Shown here: in pieces, positions 34,074 through 44,924 of the stretch | How the letters are laid out: every line of letters begins with the position of its first letter | Position numbering within the stretch: position 1 is the first letter of the stretch | Origin: Phanerodontia chrysosporium | Taxonomy: Eukaryota > Basidiomycota > Agaricomycetes > Polyporales > Phanerochaetaceae | Direction: 5' to 3' | Assembly: GCA_001910725.1 (NCBI GenBank) | Contig: MJGA01000001.1 | Span: 1,054,001-1,118,000, forward strand | Length of the DNA stretch: 64,000 nt | Translations under genes and position numbers: made by a program | Notes under the pieces: generated by a model | Seen by the model: the letters and a program-made list of their open reading frames with translations, nothing else | What the model was told of the DNA's origin: nothing | Database searches by the model: none

Positions 34074-36295
34074 CTATTTGGTGGCGTCTTCCATTTCCTT
34101 GCGCCAACGCTTTTGAATGTCGATGCTCTCGCGGAAGATCTTGTACTTGGCCTGCAGGAGCTTCTTTTCTCTTGAACTTGCGGAGGGTGCAACAAGGGTC
34201 CCGGGCGGGGTCATGTCGACCTGAGACAGAAATGAGCATTTGTGTCCGGGTGTAACCTTCCCGTAAGACGCACCATGATCTTCCACCGCGCTTCACAGTC
34301 TGCTTTCTCGTCCTTGCTTCCGGGCTGGAGCTCAGCAGCGAAACGTCCGAGCATGGCCGCGCCGAGGACGACCGCGGCGCCGCTGTTCTGCGGGAGCACG
34401 ACGGGCATGTTGCACGTGTCCGCGAAGAGCTGCATGAGCGCAGCGTTCTTCGCCTGGCCGCCGGACATGTAGATCGCGTTGATGGCGTGGCCCTTGGCGT
34501 TCATCTCGTCGACGATGTGCCGCGTCTGCAGCGCGATCGCCTCCATGGTGATGTTGAACTTGCGGGCGAGGTCCCCGAGGGAGTCGTCCTGAACCGCGCG
34601 GGATCAGCGAGCGTTCGCGCGGTCATGTCAAGGAGATGCGTACCAGGGCGAGCCCCACGATCGAGCCCCGCATGCGAGGGTCGGCAATAGGTGATCGGTT
34701 GCCTGCGCAAGCGATTCAGAAGATCGCACTTAAACTGTTTCCCGTGCAGGAGGATGCGCACCATGGAGATCAGGGTACATGTGCATATCCTTCGTCAGCT
34801 CAGTGAAGCTCTCGACCTGCGCTTCCTGGCGCAGCTTCTCAAGCTCGTCGTGAAGAACTGGGGTAAGAGTATTAGAGTTTTGAGTGGTTCGCACGCGTAA
34901 CGCGAGACTGACCAGCATGAATATTAGTCTTGCGCTCCTCCGCAATCTCCTTAAGCTGATTGTATGCCGGATGAGTTTTGATCATGAAGTCAATAAGCTG
35001 CGAAGGCGAGGAAATATTCAATATGACGACAAAGCCGCAGTATCGGAAAGACGGACCTGACCCGTGGAAGACTGTCCGCCTTCATTCATCCACCATCCAG
35101 GGAAGACTGGATCCTGCGGTCTCCCTGAGCGAGGCTAGATTGGGCGGCGGATGATGTGCGCACCTTGTAAGGACCCCACACGCCATTGACGAAGACACCC
35201 TGAGGGCTCTAAAGCGAGGCTCAGAATTCAATGATCTGCAGCACGAGGGGCGAGCCATACCTGGACGATGTGGCAGGTGCTCGTGCCCGCACAAGCCGCG
35301 AGACGGTGTCTCGATTCATCGAGGCCGGGTACCGGAGAGAGTTTGTCGCCTTCCTTATAGCGGGCCGCCACAGTTCCCAGCCAGCCAGCGTAACTGTGCA
35401 GGGTCGGTTAGCGTCCCTCAGCACGCGTCACGAGCGAACTTACGCGTCGATGACCGCACTGCCGACGGGGGTGCCTTCGAGCAGGCCAAGCTCTTCCGCA
35501 GCTTGCTTGGAGAGGCCTTTGCCCACCGGCATACCGGCCGTCGCTACATGGCCGTGCGCACCACCGAGCTGCTTGTAGTCGTTTTGCACGAACTCCTCCA
35601 GGCCAATCTTTGTGAAGAAATCGGGCTGCCAGCCCGAGTTGGGCACATACGAGCATTTGCATGTGAGCGAGCAGGTGGACCGAAGTGTGTCACCGGTGGC
35701 ACGATACGTGAGGAAATCAGGCAAGTCGAAGAATTGGCACCGCGCGAAGTGCTCTGGCTTCATGTGGTGCTTCAGCCAGAGTGTCTTCGGAATCTCCATT
35801 TCCAGCTGCCATTCACATGTGAGCAACAGAACGAGCTTATGCTGGGATCAGGACACTCACGCTCATAACACCGCCGACATAGTCGAGCACGGTGTTTCCG
35901 GTGCTGTTGATCAGGTCGGCCTCCTCCTCCGCGCGATGATCTGCCCAGAGGATGATGTTGCGCTCGCCAACCTGACCGATTTTGTCCCCCTTGGTGACGG
36001 TGATAGGATTGCCGTCAAAGTCTGTCACAGCGAGGGAACAGGTAGCGTCGAAGCCGAGCCCCTTTACGTCTGACGGGGAGACCTTGGCCTCCGCGAGGAC
36101 AGCCCTGACGGTCTTGGAGATGGCGTTCCAGATGTCCGTGGTGGACTGCTCGAAGATGCGGTGGTCCTGCGGGTCGCGCCAGGTCTTGGTGTCCTGGGTG
36201 GACGAGGCGACAAGCGTGCCGTCGTGCTTGACGAGGGCCGCGCGGGCCGAGCCTGTGCCCACGTCGATGCCGATGTAGTACGCGTCGCCTGCCAT
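34074..36295 (-). CDS. FGGY-family carbohydrate kinase (D-ribulokinase-like, YDR109C group)
   Basis: Ten exons (35861-36295, 35444-35805, 35261-35393, 35164-35208, 35057-35113, 34913-34997, 34762-34857, 34644-34702, 34274-34588, 34074-34220) give 577 residues. The N-terminal ATPase lobe begins YIGIDVGTGSARAALV, the FGGY phosphate-1 loop, and continues with GLGFDATCSLAV and ILWADHRAEEEA, where the substrate Asp of the family sits. CAGTSTCHIVQS and GQSSTGQL mark the middle, and AIYMSGGQAKNAALMQLFAD plus GAAVVLGAAMLG the C-terminal adenosine site. The FDATCS and GVWGPYK features fit the eukaryotic FGGY/YDR109C group, which phosphorylates D-ribulose and is thought to repair or clear it. Other FGGY substrates remain possible. 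The protein should be cytosolic. The gene ends 246 bases from the convergent uL2 gene. Confidence 0.9.
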
Positions 36296-36847
36296 GGTGC
36301 GCTAGTCGCGGTCGTGCGTGGTGGTGGTGGTCGTAAGAGTTGAGAAGAGAATGATATTTTGCTGGGTCTGTCGCGTGTATAGATCCATGCTGGCGAGAGA
36401 CTCCACCTGATCATGAGCCGGTCCGACGGCCTCCACGCGCGGGGCGGGGCTCCCTATCAGGCAGCCGTCGGGACTCGGCCCCTGACGTCAGGCACCGTTC
36501 ACCGCCAAGCGGCCTAGCTCTCGCTCGCACACGCTGCGGCTGCACGGATCTAGTAAATTGTACATGTTCTACTGCGAGAGGCGATGCAATGACATTAACG
36601 TGCAAGATTCAATGAAACCAATAACAATCGTACGCTAAGGCTGTGGATGTGGAAAACAACGAGTTGCGAGGATAACATGCGAGACCAGTGCATTATATGA
36701 TACAGTCGACGGATGAAAGGCAGAATGCTGAGCAGGTGGCAAGAGGGTCCGGGTCATTGATGGACATGGGAGCTTTGTTGCGGGAATCGGAAGAAGATAG
36801 GAAGTGAACCTAGGCGCATACGGCACATCCGGTGCCCTTGGGGATAT
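36296..36847. other. Intergenic, FGGY kinase upstream region and cyclin 3' region
   Basis: About 550 bases. It should hold the FGGY promoter and the 3' UTR of the second cyclin gene. No coding frame or repeat is convincing. Confidence 0.5.
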
Positions 36848-38165
36848 CTACCATGGGCCGACGCTGACTGCGATGTGCGGCGGGTGATCTGGCCACTGCG
36901 CGACGTTCGGAAGAACGTTGGGCACGAATGCTGGCGCGATCTCGGCGGGATGTGAATGGAGCAGAGACTGCGGGTCCAGATCTCCGTACAGCTCCGCGAG
37001 CAAAGAAGGCTGCGTCGGGGCAATTGTACCGAAATCGTTCCCACCCGCGGGCAAGTACGCCTTTGGCTGCGCAGGCGCCGCTATGCTCGGCGGAAGCTTG
37101 CTCGCGGCGTCGTGGAAGTCATTTACGAGCACGTACGGCATAGCGTAAGCGGCGGTCGGAACGTTCGTCCGTTGGGTATCGGATGTCGCGTGAGCATGCA
37201 CGCCGTAGGGGTATGGTGGCGGCGTCTGCGGTACGGGCGATTCGACTGGCGATATCGAGCCGGAAGACGATGTCGACGCAGGTGAGGCCCTGAGGCTCCG
37301 GTGCATCGATGGTACGGGATTAGATGGGTATCTGGGGTGGCGGAAAGACGAGGCGATATGGAGCCCCTGCAATGACGCAGGTATCTGCGGGCTGAAAGTC
37401 GTATTGCTGATTGCCAAGGCGTGTTGCCTGCAGCGCGCGACAACCATTTTGTAGTGTGACATAAGAGCTGCGCCAGGGATGGACAAGTCGAATCGAAGGA
37501 CTTGGAGGAGTTCCCGTTCTGCACGCACGATCTCCTTCGTGGTGAAGAGTGTAGAGCTTGCGTGTGCCCATGCTCTTGTGCTGAAGACCTCGTCATTGGT
37601 ATACTAGAGGTAATAAGGTTACTATCCACACGTAAATGTGAGGCGCAAGGCCACGTACCTTGTTCGCGAGGATCAATGCGCCAATGAGGGCCCTTTCACA
37701 GGCGAGGAACCCGGTAGACACGCGCAGGTTCGGCCGGGCCTTGTCAAGGTATGCCAGCGCAACGAGTATAGTTGCCGTGCGACACCGAGACTTTACAATC
37801 AGGGTCTCCATCCACCAGCGAAGCTGCTGTTTCGAGGTTAGGCTCTGATCGGCCCGCCAGGCGGGGTCCAGGGAGGCAGTTACGGTTTCCACCAGGCGGT
37901 CAACGACGTAATCTGGGAAGGCGGGAGCAGAGCGTGAGAGGGGCGATTCAATGCGGGTCAGTAGAGGCGAGAACTCACCGAAAAAGGGCGGGCTAGGCGG
38001 CACCTCGAGCGGACCGCGGTTGCTGGGAGCGTGCGCGGCATGGGCCCTGCGGTGGGCGTACGAGTGACTCGGGGCGGGCAGGGACGACGGGCCTGCGTGG
38101 CTGGGGTGGTGGTGGTGCATGTCTGCGGAATGGTAGGGGTGAAAGCGGTGGCAGGTCATGGTCAT
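36848..38165 (-). CDS. PHO85-type (Pcl/Clg1-like) cyclin with disordered flanks
   Basis: Two exons, 37659-38165 and 36848-37603, encode about 420 residues. A His/Pro/Ser-rich N-terminus precedes a cyclin box: FPDYVVDRLVETVTASLD, then LRWWMETLIVKSRCRTATILVALAYLDKAR, ERALIGALILANKYTNDEVFSTRAW, and KEIVRAERELLQVLRFDLSI. The pattern ALI.ANKYTND..F...W ending in a conserved E..LL..L.(Y/F)DL is that of Pho80/Pcl-family cyclins, closest to the Clg1/Pcl5 sort. The C-terminal 200 residues are Pro/Ser/Ala rich. The start is uncertain: a minus-strand TATA box at 38184-38192 is so close to 38165 that the next in-frame ATG near 38120 may be used. It is the second of three such cyclins in the window. Confidence 0.82.
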
Positions 38166-39351
38166 GGCGGGAGCAGCGACAGCCATATATACCCCTGGAG
38201 GGCGTGTGATAGAGACGGAGAACGAGGCCGCACTGCCTGAGGGGGGCCGCTGAGGACTGCGCACGGGCTGTGGGGGCCAAAGGGGGGGCGGAGAGGGAGG
38301 GAGGGCGAGGCGGGGAGGGTGTGGGTATTTGAAGCGTTGGGAGCATTTGACCGGGAGAACCTGACATGATCGCGGTGTGGCAAAGCATCGGGGAGCCGGG
38401 AGGGTGGCGAGTCAAAAGCAGATTAGAACGGTGCTAAGATGTGACAGAGGGCCAGACGTGGTATTCCGATGGGCCTAAGAATTCGCAGCCGCTGTAACTT
38501 GGCGGGCGGCCACTGGCCTTGTGCTCGCAGCAGAGCCAGAAAAACAGTGGAAATACAATTTCGGGCTCATCCCGGCTCTGCGCCACCCGCGGCCGTCCCT
38601 AGCCACGCCTGTGCCCCTCGCCGCCTTGCCACTCAGATCGCCCGCAATTTATTGTCGTGAATCGATCTGCCGTCGCAACAGGGCCTATTCTTGCCCCCAT
38701 CGCCGTGCGCGACCACCGCGCAGCACCACCAGCGCGCACAGCGCACAGCGCACACGGACCCCAGATGGTCTTGCTATCGCCGTGTGGGCTTGGACCCCTT
38801 TACTCCGGTGCACGCGTTCCTGAGTGCGGATCTGAGACCGCACCCGGCTGTTCCAGCGCACACGTCGTCCCCCACGCATGTTCCGCAAAGCTACGCGCAC
38901 ACAGCGGCTCCTCTGCGTCCATGCGGCGGCCGAACAGTCGGTGATTCACATCCCAGCCACACACATACTCTCGTCCTGCGGCGCGGTTCCAGTGCGCAGA
39001 CCGAGATTTCCGGCAACACTGCGCGCCAAGTACAGCTATGTCCTCCGCTGTCACAATAGCATCTCCGTCGTCCGACAGACCGGCTGTGCCCTATCATGAC
39101 TGAAACCCTGTTCAACCGTCGTCCTCGGACGTTCTCGTCAGATCTTCCTGCCTCCTTACGTTCGCGCGGTCATTACGAAGCCCTCCGGTCAGAGCGAACA
39201 TGTGTCTTACGATGAATGTATCGGAATCGGACAGCCAACAAGGTTCAGCGGGCATGGCGGGGCATGTTTTATTGATGAAAGCCGATGTACACATATGCAT
39301 GGAAGAGCAGAAAGCGAGAGCAAAGACGGGTGCGAATGGGTGTCAAAGGAT
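38166..39351. other. Gene-free interval upstream of the second cyclin gene
   Basis: About 1.2 kb, GC-rich, containing the cyclin promoter (TATA at 38184-38192) and the 3' region of eS25. Around 38730-38757 there is a short run of repeated GCGCAC units. No gene is supported. Confidence 0.5.
38184..38192 (-). promoter_or_regulatory. TATA box of the second cyclin gene
   Basis: On the minus strand the sequence reads GTATATATGG just before the coding region. A start of transcription about 30 bases downstream would leave ATG 38165 outside the messenger, which is why its use is doubtful. Confidence 0.5.
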
Positions 39352-39883
39352 TTAGTCAGAGCCACCGCCGCTCGACCGTGCTGTGGCGCCGCAACTCCGT
39401 CAGAAAGGAGGCCAAAGCACAAGAGACCGACAATACGCACTGTAGATCAGCTGCCCGCTGTGGTGGACAATCCGCTTGATCTGGCCCTCCTTCTCCAGGT
39501 GTCTGATGGCAACCCGCGCCAACGAGCCGTTGATCTTGAGCCTCTCAATGAGAATGCTCTGCGAGATGAAACGGAAGGTCGGGACTTCCTTCATGATGCG
39601 GTCGTACAACGCCTTGTCGAGGGCGACGGCGTGCTGGGCCTTGTCCTTGACCTTGCCCTTGGACCACTTCTTCTTCTTCGCCGCCTTTCCGCCGCTCGAG
39701 GATGTGGGGGCTGCCTTAGCTTTGGCCTGAGAAAGGGGAGTCCATGGTTAGCGAACCCGCTTCATCCGGCATGCGCGCGACCAATCCAGCGCAATCCTTC
39801 TCGTCGAGCCACGGAATCCAGCGACAGCATCGTTCCCTGTACTCTCAAGAGGTCGGCCAGACTGTCAGGGAGGTGCTCACCAT
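39352..39883 (-). CDS. RPS25: Ribosomal protein eS25, small cytosolic subunit
   Basis: Three exons: 39881-39883 (the ATG alone), 39441-39726 and 39352-39380, giving 105 residues, near the yeast length of 108. The protein opens with a Lys/Ala tail ([18 protein letters not shown]), then the winged-helix core: [40 protein letters not shown] and [17 protein letters not shown]. The C-terminus after the last intron is SSGGGSD. All these are standard for eS25, which lies at the 40S head near the E site. The start codon forms an exon of its own, followed by a 154-nt intron, by far the longest intron in the neighbourhood. It is divergent from the glucosidase II beta gene with 173 bases between the start codons. 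Confidence 0.95.
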
Positions 39884-40056
39884 TGTCTTCCGGGCCCGGT
39901 CGTCGTGGTCGTCGCCTTGAGCCCACCCTCTGCCTATCTGCGCCAAATGCTGACTAAGCGCTTCGGCGCTTACACGGAGAAGTCACGCTTTGGACGCGTC
40001 GGGCGCCTGCTGCTACTTTGTCCACGTCACGTTCAGCCCTTCGTGCGGCGACCGCG

Positions 40057-42236
40057 ATGCTGCCGGTGTCCTGGATATTGCTTGCTCTGCCTATCTCTGC
40101 TCTTGCTGCGGTGGAGAAGACCCATGGTGTTCCTCCCAGCCTACTCGACAAATACACGCCTAGCTCAAAGTCTACGTGGACTTGCCTGGATGGCTCCAAG
40201 GAGATTGCTTGGTCTGCTGTGAACGATGACTTCTGCGACTGTCCCGACGGCAGCGACGAACCTGGTTAGCGGAAGCGCGACGGCTGCCATTGTCTGTCCC
40301 TGTAGCTCATTGTAGCATGTACTAGGTACCGGCGCATGCCCCAATACCAGGTTCTACTGCGTAAATGAAGGCCACATCGGCGCTTTCATCCCGAGCTCGA
40401 GAGTGAATGACGGGCTCTGTGGTATGTACTCTTAATCCTTTTGTATACGGTGCATACTCAAGGCATTCAAGAGCTGGAATGCTGTGACGGCTCGGACGAG
40501 AGACCGGGCGTTTGCAAGAACACTTGCAAACAGGTCGGCGAAGCGTACCGGGCCAAGATGGAGGCTGAGAGAAAGCTCAGGAAGACAGTCCGTCCGCATA
40601 GTCTCAGCTTGAAGCATCGAATATGCTCACACGGATATCTAGGGCTCGAAGATACGTGCATCCTACATTGCTTTCGCCCAGAAGGAGAAGAAGCGGCTGG
40701 AAGATGTTATTGCCGCCTCTGAGAAGGAGGTTGCGGCGAAGCAGAAAGAGGTCGACCGTCTGAAAGGTGAGCTATACGTCTCATGTATGCTGATGCACGT
40801 TACTGACCTCTCGGATTGGCAGACCTTGTGGAGAGGACCGAGTCTCTTTCTCTAGCCGTGTTGGAACACAGGAAGCAGTCACGTACGTTCAAGCACCGCG
40901 CGAAAGGTGTACACGATCGCTGACCCAGTGTACACACAGCACTCTACCAGTCCCTCTTGAAGCATCACCAGATCCTTAAATCATTGCAGAGAGAGCACGA
41001 GAAACATCTTCAGCGTGAGAAGGAGCTTGGCGACATCTTGAACAACCTGCGCTCCGGCTACAACCCCAACTATCAGGATATGGCTGTCCTTGAGGCTGTC
41101 CGCGGCTGGGAATATCTTGCCGGCCTTCCTCACATCAACGATGTCAAGAAGGACGAACCTCCTACTCAGGAGGAGTTGGGAAGTGATGCTGCAGAGGAGG
41201 GAGACGAAGAGGAGGAAGGTCTTCTCTCTGCTGAGGAGCTGGAGAAGGAGCTTTACGCCGTGCTTGACTCTGACTACGAGTCGCTGCTCATTGAGCACGA
41301 CAAGCACGTGGGCGCGCCCTCCGACGAGTCGATCCGTGAGTGTGCGTTTCGTTTCTAGCCGCCAAACCACTTACACCTGATTTAGTGTTCGATGTGAGCG
41401 CATACATCCCGGACGCACTCCTGCCGCAATACGAAGCGGTGCGGGATGGTCTCCTCACCTGGCTCAAGACCCTCGGAATAATCAAGGGCACCAACCAAGG
41501 CGGTGAATCTCCTGGTCAGTTCTAGGGTGCTGTCGTGTGATGTCCCCTATATTCACTATGTGCATTCAGACACATCCCGCGCGAAACAAGCTTTGAGCAC
41601 CGCGGAGAATGCCCTTCGTAATGCGGAACGGGAGAAGTCCAACGCGGAGCAGGAGCTGTCTCGCCTTTTCGATCCCAAATGGTTTGGCCGTGAAGGTGAA
41701 TGGAAGAAGCTCCAGGGCACCTGCCTCGAGAAGAACACCGGAGAGTAAGCCTATCGTGCTGCTACACGCTCACCTCTTCCATCTGACGAGCCCCGAAGTT
41801 ACACCTATGAGGTTTGCCTCTTCGGCGAGGCGAAGCAGAAGCCCAACAATGGCGGTTCGACGTTCAGCCTCGGGTACGACGGTTCAGTTGCTTGTCATAA
41901 GGTTTCACCGCTTATTTATCCGCATACAGTCACTTCGACAGGTGGAACGATGCGGAGGGTGTCGAGCCCGGGTCGCCTGAGTATTACAGCACACAGTACT
42001 ACACGCGGGGTACGAAGTGCTGGAACGGCCCCATGCGCAGCGTCCAGGCGAGTAACCATGTGTATTGCGCGCGCAGTAGTGGCTAACACGCTGTGCAGCT
42101 CGTCTGGACATGCGGTACAGAGAACGCCATCCTGTCCGTGCAGGAGCTTGAGAAGTGCGAGTATCAATTCACAGGAACTACACCGGCATTGTGCCTGCCA
42201 CCCGAGGATTCTGAGAAAAAGAGAGACGAACTTTAA
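40057..42236 (+). CDS. GTB1: Glucosidase II beta subunit (PRKCSH/GTB1), ER lectin
   Basis: Eleven exons (40057-40264, 40326-40421, 40472-40587, 40643-40766, 40823-40882, 40940-41335, 41386-41514, 41570-41744, 41799-41873, 41930-42047, 42099-42236) encode 544 residues. A signal peptide (MLPVSWILLALPISALA) is followed by two LDL-receptor class A-like repeats (NDDFCDCPDGSDEPG and ECCDGSDERPG), a long Lys/Glu coiled coil, an acidic stretch, and a C-terminal mannose-6-phosphate-receptor homology domain with paired cysteines (YEVCLFGEAKQ, GTKCWNG, VWTCGTENAIL, CEYQFTGTTPALC). The protein ends KKRDEL, a variant ER-retrieval signal. It anchors and guides the catalytic alpha subunit, which trims glucose from N-glycans during folding. 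The last intron must use a GC donor (GCGAGT at 42048). Confidence 0.93.
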
Positions 42237-42611
42237 TTCGCTTTACGTAGGACCTCACGAGGCCTCATGGCTCGCATCGCATACCCACTTCAGCAGAACG
42301 CGCAATGGATTTGTATTCTATGGATGCTCGGAAAGATGTACGCCTGAAGGAAACGGAGAAAGTCGTACTAAATATCGCGGTAGGTTACTTCATATGGCAG
42401 CAAAACGACACTACGGTCCCGCCTCCACTCACGAGGATAACAGGATAATAGTGGAGAGTAAAGACTATTAATACACGGTCCATATAGCAATGCGTACATA
42501 CAAGACCGACCGTAGTGAGTACAGGTATCAGCGCCGGTGTTGCTTCGTTGTCTTCTAGCAGTTTGTGATCTAATGCTCGATCCATGGAGTGGTTCGACAG
42601 TGCCTGCTGCC
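42237..42611. other. Intergenic between convergent genes
   Basis: About 375 bases that hold the two 3' UTRs of the glucosidase II beta gene and the third cyclin gene. I see nothing else. Confidence 0.55.
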
Positions 42612-44098
42612 TCAAGGGCTCATCATCCTATAGTCCCGCATCGACGTCTCGCTCGGCGTGTGTGCTTCCGCCACCTGCTCCACCTCGCTCCTGTCCCCAT
42701 CGTCCGTGTAGATCGAGTCTGCGTCGCTAGCAGAACGCAGGCTCATCGTCTCCGAAGACGCAGACGAGTGTGTGGGCCGGATCGTCGGCTCGTCATCTGT
42801 TGATCCATCGAAGTCGGTTTCGGTGCCCGCCTCGCTGGCTGTCTCAGACTCGGCTGTCGAATATGCGCTCGAGTACGAGCTAGAGGACCGACTGTACGGC
42901 ACGCGCGGGCCGACGTGCGGAGTCTGGTGTCCAGCCTCGTGGTGGACTGGCTCCCTGCTAGGGGGCACCATGAAATTGGAGGGGCGAGCAGGGGACTGGT
43001 TGATTGGGGATATGGGAGAAGGTTGTGGGGAAGCGGCAGAGGAGGTCTGGTGGCGGTTCGACTGCGAGAATTGGATCAACTGCTCTGCGTAGCGTTGCAT
43101 CTCCTCCGCGGAGATCATTAATCGGAAATCGTTCAGTAGGAGGAACTGCAGTTCGAGCTGGTTGAGCTCGGCCTGGGGCAGACCGCCAACCTGGAACCGA
43201 TGAGTCAGCGCGAGACGCCACAGCATGAGGTACGACGAGTACGCACCTTGGCATAACGGGAATTGGTATAAAATACATCGCTGAAGAACTTGCTCGCCAC
43301 CGTAACTCCTGCAATGACAAGCCGATGTATATTGTACGAGTCTATGACAAACGCCTTCCCACACGCCTCTTTCGCCAGCTTCGACATGCGGTCGAAGTAC
43401 ACGAGCAGGGACAGGAAGACCTCGTTACTTGCGGGACAGTACTTGAGGATACGGAGAAGATACATCTCCAGGGTTATCGTAGGAATGTTCCTTGCGTGAA
43501 ACGTCAAGGACATGTTGCTGGAGAGCGCGGCTCGTGACGCGGTTGTCAGCGAGAACCATATAGGAGGTTGGTGTGCATCGGTCGACGGAGAGTTGGGGGT
43601 GCTAGTGGCGTGTAGTTGGTATGCAGAGGGTAGCTCGCGTCCATGAAGGCTATCGTTCGTTGTGGCGATTTGCGTGAGCAAGGATGCCAGCAAACGGAGG
43701 AGTTCGTGAGGGTCGTAGGAGTGGATATCAACGCTTGGCTCAGGATTGGACCTTACGGCCGATCTACTCCCTTCTGCCCCATCTCCTGCGTAGTACCCGT
43801 CTCCGGGGTGATGGCTGCTTCCATTCTGTGACGGGTAGGAACTGTGAAACTGTGAATGGGAAGAGTGGTAGTGCGATCCTGTTCGATGCGGCGAAGAGGG
43901 GCCTTCCTGGGTGGAAGACCTCGCGTTAGATGGCGCAGTCACGGTGGAGGCCGAAGAGGAGGAGGAGCTGGTAGACGAGCTGTATGAAGACGACCTCCGA
44001 GAAGCCGAACGCGAGGAGCGTGTGGACGAAGAAGCAGACGAGGGTTGGGAATACGAGACGGCTGAATGCTGCTGTACTGGCGGTGCCAATGCGAGCAT
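42612..44098 (-). CDS. Pho80/Pcl7-type cyclin with Ser-rich flanks
   Basis: Two exons, 43247-44098 and 42612-43190, encode 476 residues. The first 120 residues are dominated by Ser, with runs of Ser-Arg and Ser-Tyr. The cyclin box then shows FHARNIPTITLEMYLLRILKYC, PASNEVFLSLLVYFDRMS, SYNIHRLVIAGVTVASKFFSDVFYTNSRYAKVGGLP and LNQLELQFLLLNDFRL. The YFDRMS, NIHRL.IA..T.ASKF.SD.FY.N.RYAKVGG and E...L...DF blocks are the hallmark of Pho80/PREG1-type cyclins, partners of the Pho85 kinase in phosphate and nutrient signalling. The C-terminus is long, disordered and Ser/Glu/Asp rich. The in-frame ATG at 44098 opens the frame with MLALAPP. It is the third cyclin of this kind in 20 kb. Confidence 0.9.
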
Positions 44099-44924
44099 AA
44101 TGGAGCGTGTGGTCAGCCCTTGACGACGACGAGCAAGACTCTAGCGGCCGCGGGCGATGAGTTGGCAATGAAAGCGTTATGAGAGGGCGGATCTGAGGAG
44201 TCGTGCTCGAAAAAAGGCAAGTCGCCCAAAACTTGAGGTCGGCCGTCGCTTCCCCTGTCACGCCACGCCTCGTCACGTCCGCGCACGTGCTGTGGGTCTT
44301 TGTGGGCGCCGCGTCTTGGCTGGCTCTCTTTGTCTCCTCCGGGCCACTAGAAATCGTCTTGTCCGCCATGGCACAACACCTGGTCTCTTGTTGTACATTG
44401 GGCACCGCACGTTCTCACCGGGGCTGTCATTTCCATTTCTCCACTGACCGGCGCTGCGAAACGCTGTGATGGCGCTGACGAGTGGCACTACCGAACGCTG
44501 GCACGCCCGGCAGACGTGTGCTGCGGGTGCATGCCGGGTCCAGGCAGCCCAATAGCGTGCGGAGCGGACGTTTAGAGGTAAGGGAATGATACGAAGCGGA
44601 AAGCAGCCCGCCATGGACGGAATGAGCCCCTGTTGGATCGTCCGCGCCCCGCGTGTCTCTCGGTGATCCACCAGCATCGGTGGCATGTCATCCACGTTCC
44701 AGACTATCCCAACGTGCGCTGCGGTGCAACAGCGGTGCCCTCACGGATCGACGGAGACGTCAGACACGTAGCTACCCGAGTCCTCGTAAGGCATCCCCGC
44801 AGCTCATTCAGCATGTGTCGCAGCACTGTCGCAGCATTTCCCACACAGTTCTCGCCCTGGAAACTTACACATAGCAGTACCACACATCCGTCTCCTACAT
44901 GCCTGCTCGAGCACATGCTGCCCA
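44099..44924. other. Gene-free interval, third cyclin upstream and SWD1 3' region
   Basis: About 830 bases. It should hold the cyclin promoter and the SWD1 3' UTR. Frames of up to 160 codons are present but look like chance. No TATA or repeat stood out. Confidence 0.5.
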
